A stretch of DNA of 64,000 nt from assembly GCA_963580455.1 (NCBI GenBank), contig OY756967.1, positions 1,448,501 through 1,512,500 of the forward strand, written 5' to 3'. The notes beneath the pieces are model-generated. The model had not been told where the DNA came from, made no database searches, and was given only the letters and a program-made list of their open reading frames with translations. This DNA is from Euonymus europaeus (Eukaryota > Streptophyta > Magnoliopsida > Celastrales > Celastraceae). How positions within the stretch are numbered: position 1 is the stretch's first letter; every line of letters begins with the position of its first letter. Positions 37,888 through 50,341 of the stretch are shown piece by piece. A program made the translations under genes and the position numbers.

Positions 37888-38406
37888 CACACTACTTTTC
37901 GAGCTCTACGATCCTGGCCTTTCGGATTTTGATTTCAGAACTCGTGGCTAGTAGGTCTCATTCCACCTATTTAGCCGCGAAAAGTGGTTTCTTTACGTAA
38001 ACGGGTTTATGAATATCCGTTGACTCCGAGTTCTGAATTCGGTGATTTTTAGCTTGATTTCACACTACATTTCGAGCTCTACAATCCTGGGTTTTCGGAT
38101 TTCGATTTCAGAACTCGTGGCTAGTAGGTCTCATTTCACCCAGTTAGCCACGAAATGTGGTTTCTTTACGTAAACGGTTTTATGAATATCCGTTGACTCC
38201 GAGTTCTGAATTCGGTGATTTTTAGCTTGATTTCACACTACTTTTCGAGCTCTACGTTCCTGGCGTTTCCGATATTGATTTCAGAACTCGTGGCTATTTG
38301 GTTTCGTTTCACCTAGTTAGCCGCGAAATGTGGTTTCTTTACGTAAACGGTTTTAGGAATATCCGTTGACTCCGAGTTCTGAATTCGGTGATTTTTAGCT
38401 TGATTA
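37888..38406 (+). repeat. Core cassette, internally deleted
   Basis: ATTCCACC/AAAAGTGG and ACATTTCG (38,061) are followed directly by ACGTTCC (38,254). The three middle monomers are missing, a deletion of exactly 3 x 173 bp relative to complete copies. Confidence 0.7.
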
Positions 38407-40136
38407 CACACTACTTTTCGAGCTCTACAATCCTGGCGTTTCGGATTTTGATTTCAGAACTCGTGGCTAGTTGGTCTCGTTTCTCCCAGTTAGCCGCGAA
38501 ATGTGCTTTCTTTACGTAAACGGTTTTATGAATATCCGTTGACTCCGAGTTCTGAATTCGGTGATTTTTAGCTTGATTACACACTACTTTTCGAGCTCTA
38601 CGATCCTGGCGTTTCTGATTTTTATTTCAGAACTCGTGGCTAGTTGGTCTCGTTTCACCTAGTTAGCCGCGAAATGTGGTTTCTTTACGTAAACGGTTTT
38701 ATGAATATCCGTTGACTCCTAGTTCTGAATTCGGCGATTTTTAGCTTGATTACACACTACTTTTCGAGCTCTACGATCCTGGCGTTTCGGATTTTGATTT
38801 CAGAACTCGTGGCTAGTTGGTCTCGTTTCACCTAGTTAGCCGCGAAACGTGGTTTCTTTACGTAAACGGTTTTGTGAATATCCGTTGACTCCGAGTTCTG
38901 AATTCGGTGATTTTTAGCTTGATTTCACACTACTTTTCGAGCTCTACGTTCCTGGCGTTTCCGATATTGATTTCAGAACTCGTGGCTATTTGGTCTCGTT
39001 TCACCTAGTTAGCCGCGAAATGTGGTTTCTTTACGTAAACGGTTTTAGGAATATCCGTTGACTCCGAGTTCTGAATTCGGTGATTTTTAGCTTGATTTCA
39101 CACTACTTTTCGAGCTCTACAATCCTTGCGTTTCGGATTTCGATTTCAGAACTCGTGGCTAGTTGGTCTCGTTTCTCCCAGTTAGCCGCGAAATGTGCTT
39201 TCTTTACGTAAACGGTTTTATGAATATCCGTTGACTCCGAGTTCTGAATTCGGTGATTTTTAGCTTGATTACACACTTCTTTTCGAGCTCTACGATCCTG
39301 GTGTTTCGGATTTTGATTTCAGAACTCGTGGCTAGTTGGTCTCGTTTCACCTATTTAGCCGCAAAATGTGGTTTCTTTACGTAAACGTTTTTATGAATAT
39401 CCGTTGACTCCAAGTTCTGAATTCGGTGATTTTTATCTTGATTACACACTACTTTTCGAGCTCTACGATCCTGGCCTTTCGGATTTTGATTTCAGAACTC
39501 GTGGCTAGTTGGTCTCGTTTCACCGAGTTAGCCGCGAAATGTGGTTTCTTTACGTAAACGGTTTTATGAATATCCGTTGACTCCGAGTTCTGAATTCGGT
39601 GATTTTTAGCTTGATTTCACACTAATTTTCGAGCTCTACGATCCTGGCATTTCGGATTTTGATTTCAGAACTCGTGGCTAGTAGGTCTCGTTTCACCTAG
39701 TTAGCCGCGAAATGTGGTTTCTTTACGTAAACGGTTTTATGAATATTCGTTGACTCCGAGTTCTGATTTCGGTGATTTTTAGCTTGATTTCACACTACTT
39801 TTCGAGCTCTACGATCCTGGCGTTTCTGATTTTTATTTCAGAACTCGGGGCTAGTTGGTCTCGTTTCACCTAGTTAGCCGTGAAATGTGGTTTCTTTACG
39901 TAAACGGTTTTATGAATATCCGTTGACTCCGAGTTCTGAATTCGGTGATTTTTAGCTTGATTACACACTAATTTTCGAGCTCTACGATCCTCGCATTTCG
40001 GATTTTGATTTCAGAACCCGTGCCTAGTAGGTCTCATTTCTCCCAGTTAGCCGCGAAACGTGGTTTCTTTACGTAAACGGTTTTATGAATATCCGTTGAC
40101 TCCGAGTTCTGAATTCGGTGATTTTTAGCTTGATTA

Positions 40137-41174
40137 CACACTACTTTTCGAGCTCTACGATCCTGGCCTTTCGGATTTTGATTTCAGAACTCGTGGCTAG
40201 TAGGTCTCGTTCCACCTATTTAGCCGCGAAAAGTGGTTTCTTTACGTAAACGGTTTTATGAATATCCGTTGACTCCGAGTTCTGAATTCGGTGATTTTTA
40301 GCTTGATTTCACACTACATTTCGAGCTCTACAATCCTGGGTTTTCGGATTTCGATTTCAGAACTCGTGGCTAGTAGGTCTCATTTCACCCAGTTAGCCAC
40401 GAAATGTGTTTTCTTTATGTAAACGGTTTTATGAATATCCGTTGACTCCGAGTTCTGAATTCGGTGATTTTTAGCTTGATTTCACATTACTTTTCGAGCT
40501 CTACAATCCTGGCGTTTCGGATTTTGATTTCAGAACTCATGGCTAGTTGGTCTCATTTCATCTAGTTAGCCGCGAAAAGTGGTTTCTTTACGTAAACGGT
40601 TTTATGAATATCCGTTGACTCCGAGTTCTGAATTCGGTGATTTTTAGCTTGATTTCACACTAATTTTCGAGCTCTACGATCCTGGCATTTCGGATTTTGA
40701 TTTCAGAACTCGTGGCTAGTTGGTCTCGTTTCACCTTGTTAGCCGCGAAATGTGGTTTCTTTACGTAAACGGTTTTATGAATATCCGTTGACTCCTAGTT
40801 CTGAATTCGGCGATTTTTAGCTTGATTTCACACTACTTTTCGAGCTCTACGATCCTGGCGTTTCGGATTTTGATTTCAGAACTCGTGGCTAGTTGGTCTC
40901 GTTTCACCTAGTTAGCCGCGAAATGTGGTTTCTTTACGTAAACGGTTTTATGAATATCCGTTGACTCCGAGTTCTGAATTCGGTGATTTTTAGCTTGATT
41001 TCACACTACTTTTCGAGCTCTACGTTCCTGGCGTTTCCGATATTGATTTCAGAACTCGTGGCTATTTAGTCTCGTTTCACCTAGTTAGCCGCGAAATGTG
41101 GTTTCTTTACGTAAACGGTTTTAGGAATATCCGTTGACTCCGAGTTCTGAATTCGGTGATTTTTAGCTTGATTT
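40137..41174 (+). repeat. Core cassette, complete
   Basis: ACATTTCG at 40,310 and ACGTTCC at 41,022, with ACTCATGG (here TTTCATCTAG) and CACCTTG between. Private changes include TGTTTTCTTTATG near 40,410. Confidence 0.75.
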
Positions 41175-42558
41175 CACACTACCTTTCGAGCTCTACAATC
41201 CTGGCGTTTCGGATTTTGATTTCAGAACTCGTGGCTAGTTGGTCTCGTTTCTCCCAGTTAGCCGCGAAATGTGCTTTCTTTACGTAAACGGTTTTATGAA
41301 TATCCGTTGACTCCGAGTTCTGAATTCGGTGATTTTTAGCTTGATTACACACTACTTTTTGAGCTCTACGATCCTGGTGTTTCGGATTTTGATTTCAGAA
41401 CCCGTGGCTAGTTGGTCTCGTTTCACCTATTTAGCCGCAAAATGTGGTTTCTTTACGTAAACGTTTTTATGAATATCCGTTGACTCCAAGTTCTGAATTC
41501 GGTGATTTTTAGCTTGATTACACACTACTTTTCGAGCTCTACGATCCTGGCCTTTCGGATTTTGATTTCAGAACTCGTGGCTAGTTGGTCTCGTTTCACC
41601 TAGTTAGCCGCGAAATGTGGTTTCTTTACGTAAACGGTTTTATGAATATCCGTTGACTCCGAGTTCTGAATTCGGTGATTTTTAGCTTGATTTCACACTA
41701 ATTTTCGAGCTCTACGATCCTGGCATTTCGGATTTTGATTTCAGAACTCGTGGCTAGTAGGTCTCGTTTCACCTAGTTAGCCGCGAAATGTGGTTTCTTT
41801 ACGTAAACGGTTTTATGAATATTCGTTGACTCCGAGTTCTGATTTCGGTGATTTTTAGCTTGATTTCACACTACTTTTCGAGCTCTACGATCCTGGCGTT
41901 TCTGATTTTTATTTCAGAACTCGTGGCTAGTTGGTCTCGTTTCACCTAGTTAGCCGTGAAATGTGGTTTCTTTACGTAAACGGTTTTATGAATATCCGTT
42001 GACTCCGAGTTCTGAATTCGGTGTTTTTTAGCTTGATTACACACTAATTTTCGAGCTCTACGATCCTGGCATTTCGGATTTTGATTTCAGAACTCGTGCC
42101 TAGTAGGTCTCATTTCTCCCAGTTAGCCGCGAAACGTGGTTTCTTTACGTAAACTGTTTTATGAATATCCGTTGACTCCGAGTTCTGAATTCGGTGATTT
42201 TTAGCTTGATTACACACTACTTTTCGAGCTCTACAATCCTGGCGTTTCGGATTTTGATTTCAGAACTCGTGGCTAGTAGGTCTCGTTTCTCCCAGTTAGC
42301 CGCGAAATGTGGTTTCTTTACGTAAACGGTTTTATGAATATCCGTTGACTCCGAGTTCTGAATTCGGTGATTTTTAGCTTGATTACACACTACTTCTCGA
42401 GCTCTACAATCCTGGTGTTTTGGATTTTTATTTCAGAACTCGTGGCTAGTTGGTCTCGTTTCACCTATTTAGCCGGAAAATGTGTTTTCTTTACGTAAAC
42501 GGTTTTAGGAATATCCGTTGATTCCGAGTTCTGAATTCGGTGATTTTTAGCTTGATTA

Positions 42559-43943
42559 CACACTACTTTTCGAGCTCTACGATCCTGGCATTTCGGATTT
42601 TGATTTCAGAACTCGTGGCTAGTAGGTCTCGTTCCACCTAGTTAGCCGCGAAAAGTGGTTTCTTTACGTAAACGGTTTTATGAATATCCGTTGACTCCGA
42701 GTTCTGAATTCGGTGATTTTTAGCTTGATTTCACACTACATTTCGAGCTCTACAATCCTGGGTTTTCGGATTTCGATTTCAGAACTCGTGGCTAGTAGGT
42801 CTTGTTTCACCTAGTTAGCCACGAAATGTGGTTTCTTTACGTAAACGGTTTTATGAATATCCGTTGACTCCGAGTTCTGAATTCGGTGATTTTTTTGCAT
42901 GATTTCACACTACTTTTTGAGCTCTACAATCCTGGCCTTTCGGATTTTGATTTCAGAACTCATGACTAGTTGGTCTCATTTCACCTAGTTAGCCGCGAAA
43001 AGTGGTTTCTTTACGTAAACGGTTTTATGAATATCCGTTGACTCCGAGTTCTGAATTCGGTGATTTTTAGCTTGATTTCACACTAATTTTCGAGCTCTAC
43101 GATCCTGGCATTTCGGATTTTGATTTCAGAACTCGTGGCTAGTTGGTCTCGTTTCACCTTGTTAGCCGCGAAATGTGGTTTCTTTACGTAAACGGTTTTA
43201 TGAATATCCGTTGACTCCTAGTTCTCAATTCGGCGATTTTTAGCTTGATTTCACACTACTTTTCGAGCTCTACAATCCTGGCATTTCGGATTTTGATTTC
43301 AGAACTCGTGGCTAGTTGGTCTCGTTTCACCTATTTAGCCGCGAAATGTGGTTTCTTTACGTAAACGGTTTTATGAATATCCGTTGACTCCGAGTTCTGA
43401 ATTCGGTGATTTTTAGCTTGATTTCACACTAATTTTCGAGCTCTACGATCCTGGCATTTCGGATTTTGATTTCAGAACTCGTGGCTAGTTGGTCTCGTTT
43501 CACCTTGTTAGCCGCGAAATGTGGTTTCTTTACGTAAACGGTTTTATGAATATCCGTTGACTCCTAGTTCTGAATTCGGCGATTTTTAGCTTGATTTCAC
43601 ACTACTTTTCGAGCTCTACGATCCTGGCGTTTCGGATTTTGATTTCAGAACTCGTGGCTAGTTGGTCTCGTTTCACCTAGTTAGCCGCGAAATGTGGTTT
43701 CTTTACGTAAACGGTTTTATGAATATCCGTTGACTCCGAGTTCTGAATTCGGTGATTTTTAGCTTGATTTCACACTACTTTTCGAGCTCTACGTTCCTGG
43801 CGTTTCCGATATTGATTTCAGAACTCGTGGCTAGTTGGTCTCGTTTCACCTAGTTAGCCGCGAAATGTGGTTTCTTTACGTAAACGGTTTTAGGAATATC
43901 CGTTGACTCCGAGTTCTGAATTCGGTGATTTTTAGCTTCATTT
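42559..43943 (+). repeat. Core cassette with two extra monomers
   Basis: ACATTTCG at 42,732, ACTCATGACTAG at 42,906 and CACCTTG at 43,079. An extra pair (43,252 and a second CACCTTG at 43,425) precedes the usual monomer and ACGTTCC at 43,791. It also contains the 1-bp insertion. Confidence 0.7.
42889..42906 (+). other. 1-bp insertion with local rearrangement in the T-run/GCTTG segment
   Basis: The usual GATTTTTAGCTTGATTT reads GATTTTTTTGCATGATTT here, one base longer. All monomer starts downstream shift by +1 (for example 42,906 and 43,079). It is the only length-increasing change I found in the window. Confidence 0.8.
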
Positions 43944-44401
43944 CACACTACTTTTTGAGCTCTACAATCCTGGCGTTTCGGATTTTGATTTCAGAACTCG
44001 TGGCTAGTTGGTCTCGTTTCTCCCAGTTAGCCGCGAAATGTGCTTTCTTTACGTAAACGGTTTTATGAATATCCGTTGACTCCGAGTTCTGAATTCGGTG
44101 ATTTTTAGCTTGATTACACACTACTTTTCGAGCTCTACGATCCTGGTGCTTCGGATTTTGATTTCAGAACTCGTGGCTAGTTGGTCTCGTTTCACCTATT
44201 TAGCCGCAAAATGTGGTTTCTTTACGTAAACGTTTTTATGAATATCCGTTGACTCCAAGTTCTGAATTCGGTGATTTTTAGCTTGATTACACACTACTTT
44301 TCGAGCTCTACGATCCTGGCCTTTCGGATTTTGATTTCAGAACTCGTGGCTAGTTGGTCTCGTTTCACCTAGTTAGCCGCGAAATGTGGTTTCTTTACTT
44401 A

Positions 44402-44415
44402 AACGGTTTATGATT
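44402..44415 (+). other. 1-bp deletion in the CGGTTTTATG segment
   Basis: AAACGGTTTATGATTATC appears in place of AAACGGTTTTATGA, one T shorter. It returns the register to zero shift after the insertion near 42,895. The same monomer also has TTTACTTAAA instead of the palindrome. Confidence 0.8.
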
Positions 44416-45248
44416 ATCCGTTGACTCCGAGTTCTGAATTCGGTAATTTTTAGCTTGATTTCACACTAATTTTCGAGCTCTACGATCCCGGCATTTCGGA
44501 TTTTGATTTCAGAACTCGTGGCTAGTAGGTCTCGTTTCACCTAGTTAGCCGCGAAATGTGGTTTCTTTACGTAAACGGTTTTATGAATATCCGTTGACTC
44601 CGAGTTCTGATTTCGGTGATTTTTAGCTTGATTTCACACTACTTTTCGAGCTCTACAATCCTGGAGTTTCGGATTTTGATTTCAGAACTCGTGGCTAGTT
44701 GGTCTCGTTTCACCTAGTTATCCGCGAAATGTGGTTTCTTTACGTAAACGGTTTTATGAATATCCGTTGACTCAGAGTTCTGAATTCGGTGATTTTTAGC
44801 TCGATTACACACTAATTTTCGAGCTCTACGATCCTGGCGTTTCGGATTTTGATTTCAGAACTCGTGGCTAGTTGGTCTCGTTTCACCTATTTAGCCGCGA
44901 AATGTGGTTTCTTTACGTAAACGGTTTTATGAATATCCATTGACTCCGAGTTCTGAATTCGGTGATTTTTAGCTTGATTACACACTACTTTTTGAGCTCT
45001 ACAATCCTGGCGTTTCGGATTTTGATTTCAGAACTCGTGGCTAGTTGGTCTCGTTTCACCTAGTTAGCCGCGAAATGTGGTTTCTTTACGTAAACGGTTT
45101 TATGAATATCCGTTGACTCCGAGTTCTGAATTCGTTGATTTTTAGCTTGATTTCACCCTACTTTTCGAGCTCTACAATCCTGGCATTTCGGATTTTGATT
45201 TCAGAACTCGTGGCTAGTAGGTCTCGTTTCTCCCAGTTAACCGCGAAA

Positions 45249-45258
45249 TGTGGTTCTT
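45249..45258 (+). other. 1-bp deletion (TGGTTCTTTA), first copy
   Basis: One T is missing from the normal TGGTTTCTTTACG. The identical deletion lies 1,210 bp downstream, so it predates the local duplication and marks both copies as sisters. Confidence 0.85.
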
Positions 45259-46458
45259 TACGTAAACGGTTTTATGAATATCCGTTGACTCCGAGTTCTG
45301 AATTCAGTGATTTTTAGCTTGATTACACACTACTTTTCGAGCTCTACAATCCTGGTGTTTTGGATTTTGATTTCAGAACTCGTGGCTAGTTGGTCTCGTT
45401 TCACCTAGTTATCCGCGAAATGTGGTTTCTTTACGTAAACGGTTTTATGAATATCCGTTGACTCAGAGTTCTGAATTCGGTGATTTTTAGCTCGATTACA
45501 CACTAATTTTCGAGCTCTACGATCCTGGCGTTTCGGATTTTGATTTCAGAACTCGTGGCTAGTTGGTCTCGTTTCACCTATTTAGCCGCGAAATGTGGTT
45601 TCTTTACGTAAACGGTTTTATGAATATCCATTGACTCCGAGTTCTGAATTCGGTGATTTTTAGCTTGATTACACACTACTTTTTGAGCTCTACAATCCTG
45701 GCGTTTCGGATTTTGATTTCAGAACTCGTGGCTAGTAGGTCTCGTTTCACCTAGTTAGCCGCGAAATGTGGTTTCTTTACGTAAACGGTTTTATGAATAT
45801 CCGTTGACTCCGAGTTCTGATTTCGGTGATTTTTAGCTTGATTTCACACTACTTTTCGAGCTCTACAATCCTGGAGTTTCGGATTTTGATTTCAGAACTC
45901 GTGGCTAGTTGGTCTCGTTTCACCTAGTTATCCGCGAAATGTGGTTTCTTTACGTAAACGGTTTTATGAATATCCGTTGACTCAGAGTTCTGAATTCGGT
46001 GATTTTTAGCTCGATTACACACTAATTTTCGAGCTCTACGATCCTGGCGTTTCGGATTTTGATTTCAGAACTCGTGGCTAGTTGGTCTCGTTTCACCTAT
46101 TTAGCCGCGAAATGTGGTTTCTTTACGTAAACGGTTTTATGAATATCCATTGACTCCGAGTTCTGAATTCGGTGATTTTTAGCTTGATTACACACTACTT
46201 TTTGAGCTCTACAATCCTGGCGTTTCGGATTTTGATTTCAGAACTCGTGGCTAGTTGGTCTCGTTTCACCTAGTTAGCCGCGAAATGTGGTTTCTTTACG
46301 TAAACGGTTTTATGAATATCCGTTGACTCCGAGTTCTGAATTCGTTGATTTTTAGCTTGATTTCACCCTACTTTTCGAGCTCTACAATCCTGGCATTTCG
46401 GATTTTGATTTCAGAACTCGTGGCTAGTAGGTCTCGTTTCTCCCAGTTAACCGCGAAA

Positions 46459-46468
46459 TGTGGTTCTT
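46459..46468 (+). other. 1-bp deletion (TGGTTCTTTA), second copy
   Basis: Sister of the deletion near 45,253, inherited through the 1,210-bp duplication. Confidence 0.85.
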
Positions 46469-46708
46469 TACGTAAACGGTTTTATGAATATCCGTTGACT
46501 CCGAGTTCTGAATTCAGTGATTTTTAGCTTGATTACACACTACTTTTCGAGCTCTACAATCCTGGTGTTTTGGATTTTGATTTCAGAACTCGTGGCTAGT
46601 TGGTCTCGTTTCACCTATTTAGCCGGAAAATGTGGTTTCTTTACGTAAACGGTTTTAGGAATATCCGTTGACTCCGAGTTCTGAATTCGGTGATTTTTAG
46701 CTTGATTA

Positions 46709-47746
46709 CACACTACTTTTCGAGCTCTACGATCCTGGCCTTTCGGATTTTGATTTCAGAACTCGTGGCTAGTAGGTCTCGTTCCACCTAGTTAGCCGCG
46801 AAAAGTGGTTTCTTTACGTAAACGGTTTTATGAATATCCGTTGACTCCGAGTTCTGAATTCGGTGATTTTTAGCTTGATTTCACACTACATTTCGAGCTC
46901 TACAATCCTGGGTTTTCGGATTTCGATTTCAGAACTCGTGGCTAGTAGGTCTCGTTTCACCTAGTTAGCCACGAAATGTGCTTTCTTTACGTAAACGGTT
47001 TTATGAATATCCTTTGACTCCGAGTTCTGAATTCGGTGATTTTTAGCTTGATTTCACACTACTTTTCGAGCTCTACAATCCTGGCATTTCGGATTTTGAT
47101 TTCAGAACTCATGGCTAGTTGGTCTCATTTCACCTAGTTAGCCGCGAAAAGTGGTTTCTTTACGTAAACGGTTTTATGAATATCCGTTGACTCCGAGTTC
47201 TGAATTCGGTGATTTTTAGCTTGATTTCACACTAATTTTCGAGCTCCACGATCCTGGCATTTCGGATTTTGATTTCAGAACTCGTGGCTAGTTAGTCTCG
47301 TTTCATCTTGTTAGCCGCGAAATGTGGTTTCTTTATGTAAACGGTTTTATGAATATCCGTTGACTCCTAGTTCTGAATTCGGCGATTTTTAGCTTGATTT
47401 CACACTACTTTTCGAGCTCTACGATCCTGGCATTTCGGATTTTGATTTCAGAACACGTGGCTAGTTGGTCCCGTTTCACCTAGTTAGCCGCGAAATGTGG
47501 TTTCTTTACGTAAACGGTTTTATGAATATCCGTTGACTCCGAGTTCTGAATTCGGTGATTTTTAGCTTGATTTCACACTACTTTTCGAGCTCTACGTTCC
47601 TGGCGTTTCCGATATTGATTTAAGAACTCGTGGCTAGTTGGTCTCGTTTCACCTAGTTAGCCGCGAAATGTGGTTTCTTTACGTAAACGGTTTTAGGAAT
47701 ATCCGTTGACTCCGAGTTCTGAATTCGGTGATTTTTAGCTTGATTA
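46709..47746 (+). repeat. Core cassette, complete (15-mer copy 1)
   Basis: ACATTTCG at 46,882 and ACGTTCC at 47,594. It forms the left part of the first 2,595-bp unit. Confidence 0.8.
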
Positions 47747-49303
47747 CACACTACTTTTCGAGCTCTACGATCCTGGCCTTTCGGATTTTGATTTCAGAAC
47801 TCGTGGCTAGTTGGTCTCGTTTCACCTAGTTAGCCGCGAAATGTGGTTTCTTTACGTAAACGGTTTTATGATTATCCGTTGACTCCGAGTTCTGAATTCG
47901 GTGATTTTTAGCTTGATTTCACACTAATTTTCGAGATCTACGATCCTGGCATTTCGGATTTTGATTTCAGAACTCGTGGCTAGTTGGTCTCGTTTCACCT
48001 ATTTGGCCGCAAAATGTGGTTTCTTTACGTAAACGTTTTTATGAATATCCGTTGACTCCAAGTTCTGAATTCGGTGATTTTTAGCTTGATTACACACTAC
48101 TTTTCGAGCTCTACGATCCTGGCCTTTCGGATTTTGATTTCAGAACTCGTGGCTAGTTGGTCTCGTTTCACCTAGTTAGCCGCGAAATGTGGTTTCTTTA
48201 CGTAAACGGTTTTATGAATATCCGTTGACTCCGAGTTATGAATTCGGTGATTTTTAGCTTGATTTCACACTAATTTTCGAGCTCTACGATCCTGGCATTT
48301 CGGATTTTGATTTCAGAACTCGTGGCTAGTAGGTCTCGTTGCACCTAGTTAGCCGCGAAATGTGGTTTCTTTACGTAAACGGTTTTATGAATATCCGTTG
48401 ACTCCTAGTTCTGAATTCGGCGATTTTTAGCTTGATTACACACTACTTTTCGAGCTCTACAATCCTGGTGTTTTGGATTTTGATTTCAGAACTCGTGGCT
48501 AGTTGGTCTCGTTTCACCTAGTTAGCCGCGAAATGTGGTTTCTTTACGTAAACGGTTTTATGAATATCCGTTGACTCCGAGTTCTGATTTCGGTGATTTT
48601 TAGCTTGATTTCACACTACTTTTCGAGCTCTACAATCCTGGAGTTTCGGATTTTGATTTCAGAACTCGTGGCTAGTTGGTCTCGTTTCACCTATTTAGCC
48701 GCGAAATGTGGTTTCTTTACGTAAACGGTTTTAGGAATATCCATGGACTCCGAGTTCTGAATTCGGTGATTTTTAGCTTGATTACACACTACTTCTTGAG
48801 CTCTACAATCCTGGCCTTTCGGATTTTGATTTCAGAACTCGTGGCTAGTTGGTCTCGTTTCACCTAGTTAGCCGCGAAATGTGGTTTCTTTACGTAAACG
48901 GTTTTATGAATATCCGTTGACTCCGAGTTCTGAATTCGGTGATTTTTAGCTTGATTTCACACTACTTTTCGAGCTCTACAATCCTGGCAATTCGGATTTT
49001 GATTTCAGAACTCGTGGCTAGTAGGTCTCGTTTCTCCCAGTTAGCCGCGAAATGTGGTTTCTTTACGTAAACGGTTTTATGAATATCCGTTTACTCCGAG
49101 TTCTGAATTCGGTGATTTTTAGCTTGATTACACACTACTTTTCGAGCTCTACAATCCTGGTGTTTTGGATTTTGATTTCAGAACTCGTGGCTAGTTGGTC
49201 TCGTTTCACCTATTTAGCCGGAAAATGTGGTTTCTTTACGTAAACGGTTTTAGGAATATCCGTTGACTCCGAGTTCTGAATTCGGTGATTTTTAGCTTGA
49301 TTA

Positions 49304-50341
49304 CACACTACTTTTCGAGCTCTACGATCCTGGCCTTTCGGATTTTGATTTCAGAACTCGTGGCTAGTAGGTCTCGTTCCACCTAGTTAGCCGCGAAAAG
49401 TGGTTTCTTTACGTAAACGGTTTTATGAATATCCTTTGACTCCGAGTTCTGAATTCGGTGATTTTTAGCTTGATTTCACACTACATTTCGAGCTCTACAA
49501 TCCTGGGTTTTCGGATTTCGATTTCAGAACTCGTGGCTAGTAGGTCTCGTTTCACCTAGTTAGCCACGAAATGTGGTTTCTTTACGTAAACGGTTTTATG
49601 AATATCCTTTGACTCCGAGTTCTGAATTCGGTGATTTTTAGCTTGATTTCACACTACTTTTCGAGCTCTACAATCCTGGCATTTCGGATTTTGATTTCAG
49701 AACTCATGGCTAGTTGGTCTCATTTCACCTAGTTAGCCGCGAAAAGTGGTTTCTTTACGTAAACGGTTTTATGAATATCCGTTGACTCCGAGTTCTGAAT
49801 TCGGTGATTTTTAGCTTGATTTCACACTAATTTTCGAGCTCCACGATCCTGGCATTTCGGATTTTGATTTCAGAACTCGTGGCTAGTTAGTCTCGTTTCA
49901 TCTTGTTAGCCGCGAAATGTGGTTTCTTTATGTAAACGGTTTTATGAATATCCGTTGACTCCTAGTTCTGAATTCGGCGATTTTTAGCTTGATTTCACAC
50001 TACTTTTCGAGCTCTACGATCCTGGCATTTCGGATTTTGATTTCAGAACACGTGGCTAGTTGGTCCCGTTTCACCTAGTTAGCCGCGAAATGTGGTTTCT
50101 TTACGTAAACGGTTTTATGAATATCCGTTGACTCCGAGTTCTGAATTCGGTGATTTTTAGCTTGATTTCACACTACTTTTCGAGCTCTACGTTCCTGGCG
50201 TTTCCGATATTGATTTAAGAACTCGTGGCTAGTTGGTCTCGTTTCACCTAGTTAGCCGCGAAATGTGGTTTCTTTACGTAAACGGTTTTAGGAATATCCG
50301 TTGACTCCGAGTTCTGAATTCGGTGATTTTTAGCTTGATTA
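49304..50341 (+). repeat. Core cassette, complete (15-mer copy 2)
   Basis: ACATTTCG at 49,477 and ACGTTCC at 50,189, with the same private variants as the copy 2,595 bp upstream. Confidence 0.8.

Larger units (their letters stand above)
36677..42212 (+). repeat. 12/13-monomer higher-order repeat, about 2.5 copies
   Basis: Units begin with the ACGTTCC monomer at 36,677, 38,926 and 41,002, spacings of 2,249 (13) and 2,076 (12) bp. The first nine monomers of units 1 and 2 agree in order: ACGTTCC, TTCTCCCAG/GTGCTTTC, CGTTTTTATG, GGCCTTTCGG, TTCGTTG/CTGATTTCGG, CGTTTCTGATTTTTATT, GTGCCTAGTAGG, GTTCCACC or ATTCCACC, ACATTTCG. The unit tails differ: 38,234-38,925 holds a second ACGTTCC monomer, while 40,483-41,001 holds ACTCATGG and CACCTTG types. 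Unit 3 keeps seven monomers. Confidence 0.8.
42213..44509 (+). repeat. Mixed monomers with a dimer lag and two indels
   Basis: Contains the TTCTCCCAG, GGAAAATG, GTTCCACC and ACATTTCG types in order. The CACCTTG monomer occurs twice, at 43,079 and 43,425 (346 bp, a dimer duplication), before ACGTTCC at 43,771. One base is gained near 42,890-42,900 and one T is lost near 44,407. No gene is seen. Confidence 0.65.
44510..46610 (+). repeat. 7-monomer (1,210-bp) duplication built from 4 + 3
   Basis: The GGAGTTTCGG monomer starts at 44,635 and 45,845, and the GTTAACCGCG monomer repeats at the same 1,210-bp lag. That is 7 x 173 minus 1, because each unit holds one copy of a 1-bp deletion (TGGTTCTTTAC). 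The rare TTATCCGCG variant occurs three times, at 44,721, 45,412 and 45,931, giving steps of four and three monomers. The lag match ends near 45,400/46,610. Confidence 0.85.

Noticed and set aside
42889..42906. Possible insertion site of a mobile element
   Set aside because: Only one base is gained with a few local changes. There is no target duplication, terminal repeat or foreign sequence.
45135..46527. Two identical 60-codon frames (45,135-45,317 and 46,345-46,527)
   Set aside because: They are identical because the 7-monomer segment was duplicated, not through protein selection. A 1-bp deletion in the monomer keeps the frame open.
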